Of a stretch of DNA of 64,000 bases, positions 9,444 to 17,302 are shown piece by piece (positions within the stretch are counted from its first letter, which is position 1; every line of letters starts with the position of its first letter). The stretch covers positions 1 through 64,000 of the forward strand of contig NZ_CP146608.1 of NCBI RefSeq assembly GCF_037113415.1, written 5' to 3'. The position numbers and the translations under genes are program-made. The notes under the pieces are model-generated. The model ran no database searches and was not told the DNA's origin. It was given only the letters and a program-made list of their open reading frames with translations. Source of the stretch: Devosia sp. XK-2 (GTDB lineage: Bacteria; Pseudomonadota; Alphaproteobacteria; Rhizobiales; Devosiaceae).

Positions 9444-12071
9444 ATGGATTTCCGCATTTCGGCCGATGACCGCGTTGGCGCTCCCAAGGACCGCCAGAAC
9501 AAGCCCAAGCCGCGCAATGCGGCTGATGGGGGACAGCGCGTCGAGCCGAGCATGGGTCAATCCATGGCTTTCTCGGTCGACGAGGTGCGTCCCGGCGGTT
9601 CTGGCGGCGGCAAGCCGCCAAAGCCCCCCAAAAAATCTCCCCGCAAGGGCAAGGCCGAGCCGGTGCGCCAGCGCAAGAAGAAGCGCTCAGGCGGCTTTCT
9701 CATGGGTCTGCTCTGGTGGGGCTTTGTCGCCTGCCTGTGGGGTGGCCTCGCCGTTATCGGCATCATCGTCTATTACGGCGCCCAGCTGCCCGCCGCCGAT
9801 ACCTGGGCTATTCCCGAACGGCCGCCCAATATCCGCATTCTGGCCGCCGATGGCAGCCTGATCTCCAATCGCGGCCAAACAGGCGGTGAAGCCATCACCT
9901 TCCGCGAATTGCCCCAATATGTCCCGGCGGCTTTCATTGCCTCGGAAGACCGTCGTTTCATGAGCCATTTCGGCGTCGATCCAATCGGTCTGGTTTCTGT
10001 CGCCATCGAATCGGTGCAGGCGCGCGACATCACCCGTGGCGCCTCCACGCTCACCCAGCAGGTGGCCAAGAACCTCTTCCTCACCCCCGACCAGACCCTG
10101 GGCCGCAAGGTACAGGAAGCGATCCTGGCTATCTGGCTGGAGCAGAATTTCACCAAGGAAGAAATTCTCGAACTCTATATGAACCGCGTCTATTTCGGCG
10201 CCGGCGCCACCGGCATCGAGGCAGCCGCGCAGACCTATTTCGGGGTTTCGGCCCGCAACCTGTCCCTGGGGCAGGCCGCGATGCTGGTCGGCATCCTGCC
10301 GGCGCCCTCTGCCTACAATCCCAAGGCCAATCCGGAAAAGGCCAGGGAGCGCCAGCAGATCGTGCTGAACCTCATGGCGCGCGAGGGCTACATCACCCAG
10401 GCCGAGGCCGATGCGGCTCGCATCGACCCCAATCAGACCATTCGCACCGTGGTGGCGGGCTCTGAATCCTATGTGGCCGACTGGGTCGAGAGCCTGATGA
10501 CCGCCTATATCGGCGAGATCAAATCCGACGTGGTCGTCCAGACCACCATCGACTACAAGATGCAGAAAGACGCCGAGTTCATCGTCAAGGAACAGGTGGC
10601 AGCCGAAGGCCCCAAGCGTGGCTTTAGCCAGGGCGCGCTTGTCGCCATGGATGTCGATGGCACCGTGCGCGCCATGGTTGGTGGCGTCGATTATCAGCAG
10701 AGCCAGTATAATCGGGCGGTTACCGCCAAGCGTCAGCCCGGTTCCACCTTCAAACCCTTCGTCTATATGGCGGCCATGGAAAAGGGCTATACGCCCGAGA
10801 CTTTGGCCGAGGACGCCCAGTTCGATTACAATGGCTGGAGCCCGCGGAACGCCTCGGGCAAATATGCGGGCACCGTGACCTTGCGCCAGGGCCTAGCCTA
10901 TTCGCTCAATACCATCGCGGCGCGCCTTGCCATTGATGTGACCCCCGAAAAGGTCATCGAGGTGGCCATGCGTATGGGCATCTCGTCCAATCTGACACCG
11001 GTTCCATCCATCGCACTGGGCACGCAGGAAGTGAACCTGCTCGAGCTGACCAGCGCCTACGCGCCCTTTGCCAATGGCGGCATGGGCGTCATTCCCAATG
11101 TGATCACCAAGATAAGCGATGTCGAAGGCAATGTGCTTTACGAAGCCTCCAATGCCGGGCCGGGCCGGGTGGTCGACCCCAACGTGCTGGCCGAAATGAA
11201 CGACATGCTCAAGACCGCTGTCGAGGTGGGCACGGGACGCGGCGCCAATCTGGGCGGCTGGGACTTTGCCGGCAAGACCGGCACCAGCCAGAATGCCCGC
11301 GACGCGCTGTTTGTGGGCTATACATCGGCCATGGTCACCGGCGTCTGGCTGGGCAATGACAATGACACCAAGACCACATTGTCGGGCGGCAATGTGCCGG
11401 CCAATATCTGGTCCGAATTCATGACCAAGGCGCATGAGGGCAAGTCCCCCGCCAGCATTCCGGGCGGGTCCTATGCCGGCCAGCTCATCGCCCAGCAGGT
11501 GGTTGATCCCAATACCGGCATGCCGGCCATCGATCCGGCGACCGGCCAGCCGCAAGTGCAATATGTCGACGGCGGAACCGGGCAGCCCGTGCAGACCATG
11601 ACCGATCCGGCCACGGGTCAGGTCGTGGCTATTGATCCGGCAACCGGCCAGCCTATCGATGGCCTGGCACCCATTTCCGGACAGTCGGCGAACCCACCCA
11701 TCCAGACCGGCACTATGGTCGATCCGGTAACCGGCCAACCGGTCCAGCAATTCGATCCCACAACCGGAATGCCCCTGGATCAAGGTCAGATCGTGCAATA
11801 TGACGCCAATGGTCAGGCCATCGATCCGGTGACCGGTTTCCCGCTGCAGCAGCCCTCCAACGGCTTCGGCCAGGCACCGATCGACCCCGAAACGGGCCTG
11901 CCCATGACGCTGATCGTCGACCCGGCGACCGGCGAACAGGTCTGGGTACCTTCGGCACCGACCAGCCAATCCCCGGGACAGATCATCCCACCCGGCCAGG
12001 TTCAGCAGCAGCCCGTCTACCAGGAGGAGCGCAGCCAGCGCACCCTGATGGACCTGATTTTCGGCAATTGA
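9444..12071 (+). CDS. Penicillin-binding protein 1A with a repeat-rich C-terminal tail
   Basis: An 875-residue bifunctional peptidoglycan synthase. A basic cytoplasmic N-terminus (to about residue 80) precedes one membrane segment (LLWWGFVACLWGGLAVIGII). The GT51 transglycosylase has EDRRFMSHFGVD (Glu about 168) and RGASTLTQQVAKNLFL. The transpeptidase has the active-site STFK (Ser434), the SxN motif in YSLNTIA, and KTGTSQNARDALF. From about residue 687 the tail carries roughly ten DPxTGxP-type repeats and ends in ERSQRTLMDLIFGN. Class A PBPs of this group often have low-complexity tails, but such a regular repeat is notable. A terminator follows at 12090. Confidence 0.95.
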   Translation: MDFRISADDRVGAPKDRQNKPKPRNAADGGQRVEPSMGQSMAFSVDEVRPGGSGGGKPPKPPKKSPRKGKAEPVRQRKKKRSGGFLMGLLWWGFVACLWGGLAVIGIIVYYGAQLPAADTWAIPERPPNIRILAADGSLISNRGQTGGEAITFRELPQYVPAAFIASEDRRFMSHFGVDPIGLVSVAIESVQARDITRGASTLTQQVAKNLFLTPDQTLGRKVQEAILAIWLEQNFTKEEILELYMNRVYFGAGATGIEAAAQTYFGVSARNLSLGQAAMLVGILPAPSAYNPKANPEKARERQQIVLNLMAREGYITQAEADAARIDPNQTIRTVVAGSESYVADWVESLMTAYIGEIKSDVVVQTTIDYKMQKDAEFIVKEQVAAEGPKRGFSQGALVAMDVDGTVRAMVGGVDYQQSQYNRAVTAKRQPGSTFKPFVYMAAMEKGYTPETLAEDAQFDYNGWSPRNASGKYAGTVTLRQGLAYSLNTIAARLAIDVTPEKVIEVAMRMGISSNLTPVPSIALGTQEVNLLELTSAYAPFANGGMGVIPNVITKISDVEGNVLYEASNAGPGRVVDPNVLAEMNDMLKTAVEVGTGRGANLGGWDFAGKTGTSQNARDALFVGYTSAMVTGVWLGNDNDTKTTLSGGNVPANIWSEFMTKAHEGKSPASIPGGSYAGQLIAQQVVDPNTGMPAIDPATGQPQVQYVDGGTGQPVQTMTDPATGQVVAIDPATGQPIDGLAPISGQSANPPIQTGTMVDPVTGQPVQQFDPTTGMPLDQGQIVQYDANGQAIDPVTGFPLQQPSNGFGQAPIDPETGLPMTLIVDPATGEQVWVPSAPTSQSPGQIIPPGQVQQQPVYQEERSQRTLMDLIFGN
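11502..11941 (+). repeat. Coding repeats for DPxTGxP motifs in the PBP1A tail
   Basis: About ten degenerate copies of a short unit (DPNTGMP, DPATGQP, DPVTGQP, DPTTGMP, DPVTGFP, DPETGLP, DPATGEQ and similar) are spread through residues 687-832 of the PBP1A homologue, at irregular spacing of 8-25 residues. They are rich in Gln, Pro, Thr and Gly, lack Cys and Lys, and would be extracytoplasmic. Confidence 0.8.
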
Positions 12072-12089
12072 TCCGCCACACCAGAAGTG

Positions 12090-12119
12090 AAAAGCCCCGG
12101 ACCAGTCTCCGGGGCTTTT
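12090..12119. terminator. Bidirectional intrinsic terminator between PBP1A and the L,D-transpeptidase gene
   Basis: A perfect inverted repeat, AAAAGCCCCGG and CCGGGGCTTTT around a short loop, lies between two convergent genes. The A-run on one side and T-run on the other make it work for both strands. Confidence 0.9.
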
Positions 12120-12123
12120 GCGT

Positions 12124-12813
12124 TCAGACCACCATGATCGGCGCGCCATTGGGCACGCGCTCGTAAAGGTCGATCACATCCTGGAACAGCAAGCGCACGC
12201 AACCGGACGACACCGCCTTGCCGATCGAGGCCACATCCATGGTGCCGTGCAGGCGATAGAGCGTGTCACGGCTGCCCTGGTGAATATAGAGCGCGCGGGC
12301 GCCCAGGGCGTTGAGCAGGCCGGGCGGCTGGCCATTGCGGTAGATTTCGAGCTCGGGCTGCCGCTCGATCATTTCGGCCGGCGGCGTCCAGACCGGCCAT
12401 TTGCGCTTATAAGCGATATGACCCTTGCCGCTCCATTCAAAACCGGCCCGGCCCAGACCCACGCCATAGCGCATGGCCCGGCCCTCGGGCAGGGTGAAAT
12501 AGAGGAAGTAATTGGCCGTGTCGACGATCACCCGCCCTTCCCGCTCGCCGGTGGGATTGGCCACTTCCTGCCGCCAATAGGCCGGCTGCAGCATGGAAAT
12601 ATCGGCGGCCGGCACCGGGTAGTCCTCTTCAGGCCGGGCGGCATACATTGCGAGCACATCAAGCGGAATGCTTGACCGCGCCGGCGTGACAGCCGCGGTG
12701 GCAAGGCGAGCGGTGCCGCCGGTCGAGCACCCGGCCAGGGTCAGTGCGCCAAGACCGGTCAAACCAGTCAGAAAGGCGCGGCGCGACAGGGTCGCGTCGG
12801 AAAAATGAGACAT
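12124..12813 (-). CDS. L,D-transpeptidase (YkuD family), lipoprotein
   Basis: A 229-residue YkuD-domain enzyme that forms 3-3 peptidoglycan cross-links or attaches envelope proteins to peptidoglycan. The catalytic motif HGT followed by SSGCVRL gives His189 and Cys205. The N-terminus has SRRAFLTGLTGLGALTLAGC, which is both a twin-arginine-like signal and a lipobox, so the mature protein would be lipidated at Cys29. It converges on the PBP1A gene, so two cell-wall enzymes sit side by side. Confidence 0.93.
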   Translation of the reverse strand: MSHFSDATLSRRAFLTGLTGLGALTLAGCSTGGTARLATAAVTPARSSIPLDVLAMYAARPEEDYPVPAADISMLQPAYWRQEVANPTGEREGRVIVDTANYFLYFTLPEGRAMRYGVGLGRAGFEWSGKGHIAYKRKWPVWTPPAEMIERQPELEIYRNGQPPGLLNALGARALYIHQGSRDTLYRLHGTMDVASIGKAVSSGCVRLLFQDVIDLYERVPNGAPIMVV

Positions 12814-12874
12814 GACAATATCCTTGGCCCGCAGGAGCGGGCACTGAGCGAAAGGGGAAAGCTGTGTGGTTTGC

Positions 12875-13213
12875 TCAGGCCCCTATGGGCGGGCGCAGGG
12901 GCAGAATGGCCTGCCAATCCGTGTCGACAACGGCAGGCAGGCCCCGCAATGCCTCGGTCGCATCGGCGCAGGGCATTTGCGGGGCTTGCGCGGCAATGGC
13001 GTGATGCGGCCCGCAGGGCATCATCAGCCCGGCGCCCAGATCGATCTGCCCGCGCTGCACCTGCACGAAAACCGGGATCGGCCTATTGTCCTGATCGACA
13101 TGGTTGAGCACCACGATCGGCGTCGACACATAGCGATGCGCATTGGCCGTTGCCGCTCCGGAAACCGAAGCGACACCCAGCAGCACGGCGATGACGACCA
13201 CAAAAAGGCGCAT
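12875..13213 (-). CDS. Hypothetical secreted protein
   Basis: A 112-residue protein beginning MRLFVVVIAVLLGVASVSG with a signal peptide ending near ATANA. The mature part contains VSTPIVVLNHVDQDNRPIPV and two Cys residues (MPCGPHH and MPCADAT). An alternative upstream ATG at 13246 would add 11 residues. The gene starts just downstream of the YgjP-type gene on the same strand and may be co-transcribed with it. No family was recognised. Confidence 0.6.
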   Translation of the reverse strand: MRLFVVVIAVLLGVASVSGAATANAHRYVSTPIVVLNHVDQDNRPIPVFVQVQRGQIDLGAGLMMPCGPHHAIAAQAPQMPCADATEALRGLPAVVDTDWQAILPLRPPIGA

Positions 13214-13263
13214 GCAACGCTGATAGGATTGCGATTGCGGCAGCATCTGGGCGCTGCTCGCGT

Positions 13264-14013
13264 CTAGGGCATATTCGACGGTGCCTGCCAGGCCATCAGG
13301 TCGCGACCGTGTGCTTTTAGCCACGCCCGACCCCGCTCCATGTCCGGAAGCGTGCGTTTCACCGTGGCCCAGAAGGCGGGCGAGTGATTCATCTCGACCA
13401 GATGGGCCACTTCATGGGCTGCGACGTAATCCAGCACGAAAGACGGCGCCAGGATGAGCCGCCAATTGTAGTTGATACTGCCGCTCGAGGAGCAGGAGCC
13501 CCAACGGCTCGACTGGCTCCTGAGGCGAATCTGCCTGACGGTGACACCCAGCCGCGCCGCATGAAACATGCTTTGCTCATTGAGGTCGGCCAGTGCCTGA
13601 GCCTTGAGCCAGTCATAGAGCCGGCGCGGCTGATGGGCGTCTTCCCCCGGGACTAGCAAAACAGGACCATCCGCGCCATCGGCCTTCTCGACCCGCCCGC
13701 GCAGGGCGCCAGTCGCGACGATTGCATGCGGCTGGCCCCGCAGCGGAACGCTCGATCCGGCCGCGAGCCTTTGGGCCGGTGCGGTGCGCGGAAGCCGCGC
13801 CGCCAGCCAATGGCGATGGCGGTGGAGAAAGGCCTCGGCATCGGCCCAGCGCGCCCCCTCGGGCAGGGTCAGGAGCGGCCCAGCGGCAGGTAGCGAGAGG
13901 CGGAAGGAGCGGGCCCGTTTGGAAACCTTGACGGCAATCTCCACACTCTCCCCGTCAAGCTGAAGTTGCGTGGTCTTGGGAGGAGCGGTGCGCTGGCGCA
14001 GGAAGGAGAACAT
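13264..14013 (-). CDS. YgjP/SprT-like metal-dependent hydrolase
   Basis: A 249-residue member of the YgjP (DUF45, M48-like) group. It carries the zinc motif HEVAHLVEMNHSPAFW (His200, Glu201, His204) preceded by the family sequences RSQSSRWGSCSSSGSINYNW and LAPSFVLDYVAAH, and ends with the usual WLKAHGRDLMAW. The function of the family is not settled; peptidase activity is assumed from the fold. ATG 14013 (MFSFLRQR) is preferred to 14040 or 14091. It is followed closely by the secreted protein gene. Confidence 0.88.
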   Translation of the reverse strand: MFSFLRQRTAPPKTTQLQLDGESVEIAVKVSKRARSFRLSLPAAGPLLTLPEGARWADAEAFLHRHRHWLAARLPRTAPAQRLAAGSSVPLRGQPHAIVATGALRGRVEKADGADGPVLLVPGEDAHQPRRLYDWLKAQALADLNEQSMFHAARLGVTVRQIRLRSQSSRWGSCSSSGSINYNWRLILAPSFVLDYVAAHEVAHLVEMNHSPAFWATVKRTLPDMERGRAWLKAHGRDLMAWQAPSNMP

Positions 14014-14123
14014 GTCAGATCCGGCTGGGGCTGGACGCATTATAAAAGATTCGCACCCAACCCGAAGGCAGAGAATAGAGCCGCCCTGCATGGCGGGGAC
14101 AATATTCTGCCCCGCCCCTGACG

Positions 14124-14149
14124 AAAAAAGCGCCCCTTGCGGGGGCGCC
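14124..14149 (-). terminator. Intrinsic terminator of the DUF2852 gene
   Basis: On the minus strand GGCGCCCCC and its partner form a short stem (GCGCCCC with GGGGCGC) followed by six T. It lies just downstream of the DUF2852 stop codon. Confidence 0.85.
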
Positions 14150-14189
14150 AGTCGTCATTGGAGGATCAGGAAGTCGGAAGGGACAATGC

Positions 14190-14645
14190 CTATTGGCCGT
14201 TATTGTTGCCCCAATTGTTCTGGTCATTATCGCCAAAGCCCTGGCGATTGCCGCGATGCTCGCTCATAAAGCGGTCGAACTCCTCGCGATCCTTGGCCTT
14301 GCGCAGATTGGCCATATATTCGTGGAACGCATCGATTTCGGCATCGAGCCGGGCGCGCTCTTCCTCGAGGCGCTTGAGCTGCTCGCTGCGATATTCGTCG
14401 AAAGCGGCATTGCCGGACGAGGCGAAATCATTGCGGCCAAAGCCGTGATGCTTGTGATTGTTGCGCATATAGCCACATCCCTTGTTCCAGTAATGCTGAG
14501 CCTTCTCGGCGGAACCGCCGAATTTCTCGCCCCAGATGATATAGGCCAGCATGGCCAGGCCCAGCGGCCAGAAGATGATGAAGCCAAGGACCATGAGGGC
14601 GATGGTCAGCGGGGACCATTGCGGTTTGATAATTGCAGTGTTCAT
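14190..14645 (-). CDS. DUF2852 membrane protein
   Basis: A 151-residue protein with one strong membrane helix near the N-terminus (LTIALMVLGFIIFWPLGLAM) followed by AYIIWGEKFG. A charged coiled-coil region follows (EQLKRLEEERARLDAEIDAF) and the tail is Asn/Gln/Gly rich. This architecture is that of the alphaproteobacterial DUF2852 family, whose function is unknown. ATG 14645 (MNTAIIKPQW) is chosen; the in-frame extension to 14702 precedes the promoter-side gap. It is divergent from regB, 140 bases away. Confidence 0.85.
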   Translation of the reverse strand: MNTAIIKPQWSPLTIALMVLGFIIFWPLGLAMLAYIIWGEKFGGSAEKAQHYWNKGCGYMRNNHKHHGFGRNDFASSGNAAFDEYRSEQLKRLEEERARLDAEIDAFHEYMANLRKAKDREEFDRFMSEHRGNRQGFGDNDQNNWGNNNGQ

Positions 14646-14785
14646 ATCGGTCGTCTCCCAGTCACGATGAGACTCAAATGGCCTCGGTCGGGGCAGGATC
14701 AAGCATGTGCCTGTCGATTTTTATGCTTGAAATCGTGCTTTTCGCTTCCTATGCGCCACAATTGCCCTTCTCGGAGTGACCCGGC

Positions 14786-16093
14786 ATGACCGATCAGAGC
14801 CAACCGCAATTGCCCCTGCCCTCGAGCTGGCGGCCGCTGCGGCTGCAAACGCTGGTGCTGCTGCGCTGGCTGGCCGTGGCCGGCCAGACCATCGGTGTGC
14901 TTTTCGTCAATTGGGGCCTGGGTTTCCCCCTGCCACTGTTGGAATGCCTGGTGCTGATCGGGCTCTCGGCCGCGCTCAATATCGGGCTCACCTTCCGGCT
15001 GGGTCCGCATTACCGGCTCTCGGCGCGGATAGCGGCGCTGCAACTGGCCTTCGACCTCTGCCAGCTCGGGGGGCTTCTGGCGCTGACCGGTGGGCTCGAA
15101 AATCCGTTCTCTCTCCTGCTTTTGGCGCCGGTATCGGTATCGGCGACATCGCTGCCGCAGCGGCAGGCCTTCCTGATCGCGCTGCTGGCAGCGGTCATCG
15201 CCTCCTTGCTGGCGCTGGCGCATCTGCCGCTGCCCTGGGAGCCCAATGAACGCATCATCTTCAATCGCATCTATGTGATCGGTATCTGGGTGTCGATCAT
15301 CTGCGGCGTGGTCTTCATCTCCGCCTATACCAATCGCGTAGCCCATGATGCCCGCCAGATCGCTGACGCGCTGGCGGCCACTGAGCTGGCTTTGTCGCGG
15401 CGCGAGCAGCTTTCCGCGCTCGACGGCCTTGCCGCCGCCGCCGCCCATGAACTGGGCACCCCCCTCTCGACCATTGCTCTGGCCGCCAAGGAAATGCGCG
15501 ACGAGGTCGACAAGAACAGCCAGCTTGCCGAGGATGTGGAACTGATCATAGCCCAGGCAGCGCGCTGCCGGGCCATTCTTGCCAAGCTCCGCAATCTGGG
15601 CAGCGAACCGGCGGACCTGTTTGCCGAAGCGCCGCTGCCCGACATTCTGGACGAGGTGGCACGGCCCCATGAGGGGCGCGGCAAGGTCATTCTGTTCGAT
15701 GCGGAGAAAACCTCCGGGCCACCGCCCGTCTTTCCACGCAGTGTGGGCCTCCTCTATGGCCTGGGCAATCTGATCGAGAATGCCACTGACTTTGCCGCCC
15801 AGACCGTGCGTATTGAAAGCGGCTGGGACCAGGGCAGCATCACCGTATCGATCATCGATGATGGCAAGGGTTTTGCCCCCGAACTGATCGCGCGGCTGGG
15901 TGAACCCTATCTCACCAGCCGGCCACGTGATCCCACAGGCAGCGATGCACACCAGCCCGGTGGGCTTGGTCTGGGCATTTTCATTGCCAAGACCCTGCTG
16001 GAGCGTACGGGCGCCAAGCTCACTTTCGACAATGCTGAACCACATGGCCATGCGCGGGTGCGCATCATCTGGCCGCGTGCCGTTCTCGGATGA
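14786..16093 (+). CDS. regB: Redox-sensing histidine kinase RegB/PrrB/ActS
   Basis: A 435-residue sensor kinase. About six N-terminal membrane helices contain the ubiquinone-binding heptapeptide GGLENPF (residues 102-108), a RegB hallmark. The phosphoacceptor is His221 in AAHELGTPLSTIA. Cys261, in AARCRAIL, corresponds to the redox-active Cys of the RegB dimerisation region. The C-terminal ATPase domain has ENATDFAA, DDGKGF and GGLGLGIFIAKTLL. RegB/RegA systems balance electron-flow genes against the quinone pool and oxygen. regA lies 51 bases downstream on the same strand. The kinase may be functionally linked to the FNR-box genes at 24-33 kb; that link is inference. Confidence 0.94.
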   Translation: MTDQSQPQLPLPSSWRPLRLQTLVLLRWLAVAGQTIGVLFVNWGLGFPLPLLECLVLIGLSAALNIGLTFRLGPHYRLSARIAALQLAFDLCQLGGLLALTGGLENPFSLLLLAPVSVSATSLPQRQAFLIALLAAVIASLLALAHLPLPWEPNERIIFNRIYVIGIWVSIICGVVFISAYTNRVAHDARQIADALAATELALSRREQLSALDGLAAAAAHELGTPLSTIALAAKEMRDEVDKNSQLAEDVELIIAQAARCRAILAKLRNLGSEPADLFAEAPLPDILDEVARPHEGRGKVILFDAEKTSGPPPVFPRSVGLLYGLGNLIENATDFAAQTVRIESGWDQGSITVSIIDDGKGFAPELIARLGEPYLTSRPRDPTGSDAHQPGGLGLGIFIAKTLLERTGAKLTFDNAEPHGHARVRIIWPRAVLG

Positions 16094-16144
16094 TCGGACC
16101 GGTTGGTTTTGACGTAATCCCAGCAACAGCATATTGGAAAAGCC

Positions 16145-16696
16145 ATGGATACGATTGAAGACCTTCTGGCTGCCGATCCGAGCCTTTTGCTTGTCGATGA
16201 TGATGCAGCTTTCCTGAGCCGCCTCGAGCGCGCCATGACGCGCCGGGGCTTTGAAGTGCGCATTGCCGGAACCGTTTCGGCGGGCCTGGCCGCGGTTGCC
16301 GAACGCCCGCCCGCCTATGCGGTGGTCGATCTCCGGCTCGAAGACGGCAACGGTCTCGATGTCGTTTCGGCCCTGCACCAGAAGCGCCCCGATGCCCGCG
16401 CCGTGGTTTTGACCGGCTATGGCAATATCGCCACGGCGGTGACGGCGGTGAAGCTGGGCGCCATGGATTATCTCAGTAAGCCCGCCGATGCCGACGACGT
16501 GATCAACGCTCTGCTGGCCACTGGCGAGGACAAGCCCGAGCCGCCGGAAAACCCGATGTCGGCCGACCGGGTGCGTTGGGAACATATCCAGCGCGTCTAT
16601 GAATTGTGCGACCGCAACGTCTCCGAGACTGCCCGGCGGCTCAACATGCATCGGCGCACCCTGCAGCGCATCCTAGCCAAAAGGGCGCCGCGCTGA
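16145..16696 (+). CDS. regA: Response regulator RegA/PrrA/ActR
   Basis: A 183-residue regulator with an N-terminal receiver (acidic pocket DDD near 18-20, phosphoacceptor Asp62 in VVDLRL, conserved Lys in YLSKPAD) and a C-terminal Fis-type helix-turn-helix (VYELCDRNVSETARRLNMHR, ending TLQRILAKRAPR). The short length, Pro-rich linker and nearly invariant HTH are typical of RegA. Phosphorylated by RegB, it activates respiratory, carbon-fixation or nitrogen genes in relatives. A REP-like inverted repeat follows its stop. Confidence 0.95.
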   Translation: MDTIEDLLAADPSLLLVDDDAAFLSRLERAMTRRGFEVRIAGTVSAGLAAVAERPPAYAVVDLRLEDGNGLDVVSALHQKRPDARAVVLTGYGNIATAVTAVKLGAMDYLSKPADADDVINALLATGEDKPEPPENPMSADRVRWEHIQRVYELCDRNVSETARRLNMHRRTLQRILAKRAPR

Positions 16697-16726
16697 TTCC
16701 ATAGTGCTTGAAGCTTCGGTCCTGCG

Positions 16727-16838
16727 CCCCTCTCCCTTGGGGGAGAGGGTAGGGTGAGGGGGCCTTCTGCAAATTGGGTGTAGCGGTAGGGCCCCCCTCA
16801 CCCGGCGCTGCGCGCCGACCTCTCCCCCAAGGGAGAGG
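16727..16838. repeat. Large REP-like inverted repeat after regA
   Basis: The left arm (16727-16764) holds CCTCTCCCTTGGGGGAGAGG and then GGTGAGGGGGCC. The right arm (about 16790-16838) is its inverse, with GGCCCCCCTCACCC, an internal GCGCTGCGCGC hairpin, then CCTCTCCCCCAAGGGAGAGG. Each end is a palindrome and the two arms pair with each other. It separates convergent genes and could end both transcripts. The motif looks like a common rhizobial intergenic palindrome. Confidence 0.8.
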
Positions 16839-16846
16839 TGAAGAGC

Positions 16847-17197
16847 CTATTTCGCAAACAGCGTTTCGAAGCCGCCAAAGATCATGCGTTTGCCATCGAA
16901 GGGCATTTCCCCGAATTCCTTCATGGCCTCGGGGGTCATCATCTTGGCCATGGCCGCGTCGCGCGTGGCCTTGTCGGGATATTCGATCCAGGAGAAGACG
17001 ACCACTTCGTCATCCTTGGCCTGCACCGCCCCATAGAAGTCGTTCACTTCGCCCCTCGGGACATCGTCGCCCCAATTTTCGACAATGCGGGTCGCGCCCC
17101 AGGATTTGAGCATATCGGCCGCCCGGCTGGCATGCGCGATATAGGCCTGCCTGTTTGCCTTGGGCACGGCGGTCACCATTCCATCGATATAGGTCAT
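16847..17197 (-). CDS. DUF1428 family protein
   Basis: A 116-residue alpha/beta ferredoxin-like protein with the DUF1428 pattern: MTYIDGMVTAVPKANRQAY at the start, VENWGDDVPRGEVNDFYGAV in the middle, VVVFSWIEYPDKATRD, and the family end FDGKRMIFGGFETL. Structures of the family resemble dimeric alpha-beta barrels; no reaction is established. ATG 17197 has a good Shine-Dalgarno (AAAGGAG about 8 bases upstream), which rules out the very long in-frame extension that runs antisense to the next gene. Confidence 0.92.
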   Translation of the reverse strand: MTYIDGMVTAVPKANRQAYIAHASRAADMLKSWGATRIVENWGDDVPRGEVNDFYGAVQAKDDEVVVFSWIEYPDKATRDAAMAKMMTPEAMKEFGEMPFDGKRMIFGGFETLFAK

Positions 17198-17302
17198 GCG
17201 ATTTCTCCTTTTGTCTTGCAGGCTGATAGGCCTGCCTCGACTTTGACGAATGGGTGAGGCTAACCTCGACACCCAACACACAAGAACCTGAGGAGCCGCG
17301 CC

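Noticed and set aside
14699-16651. 650-codon open frame antisense to regB and regA
   Set aside because: Shadow of two clear genes on the other strand; no motif or ribosome site.
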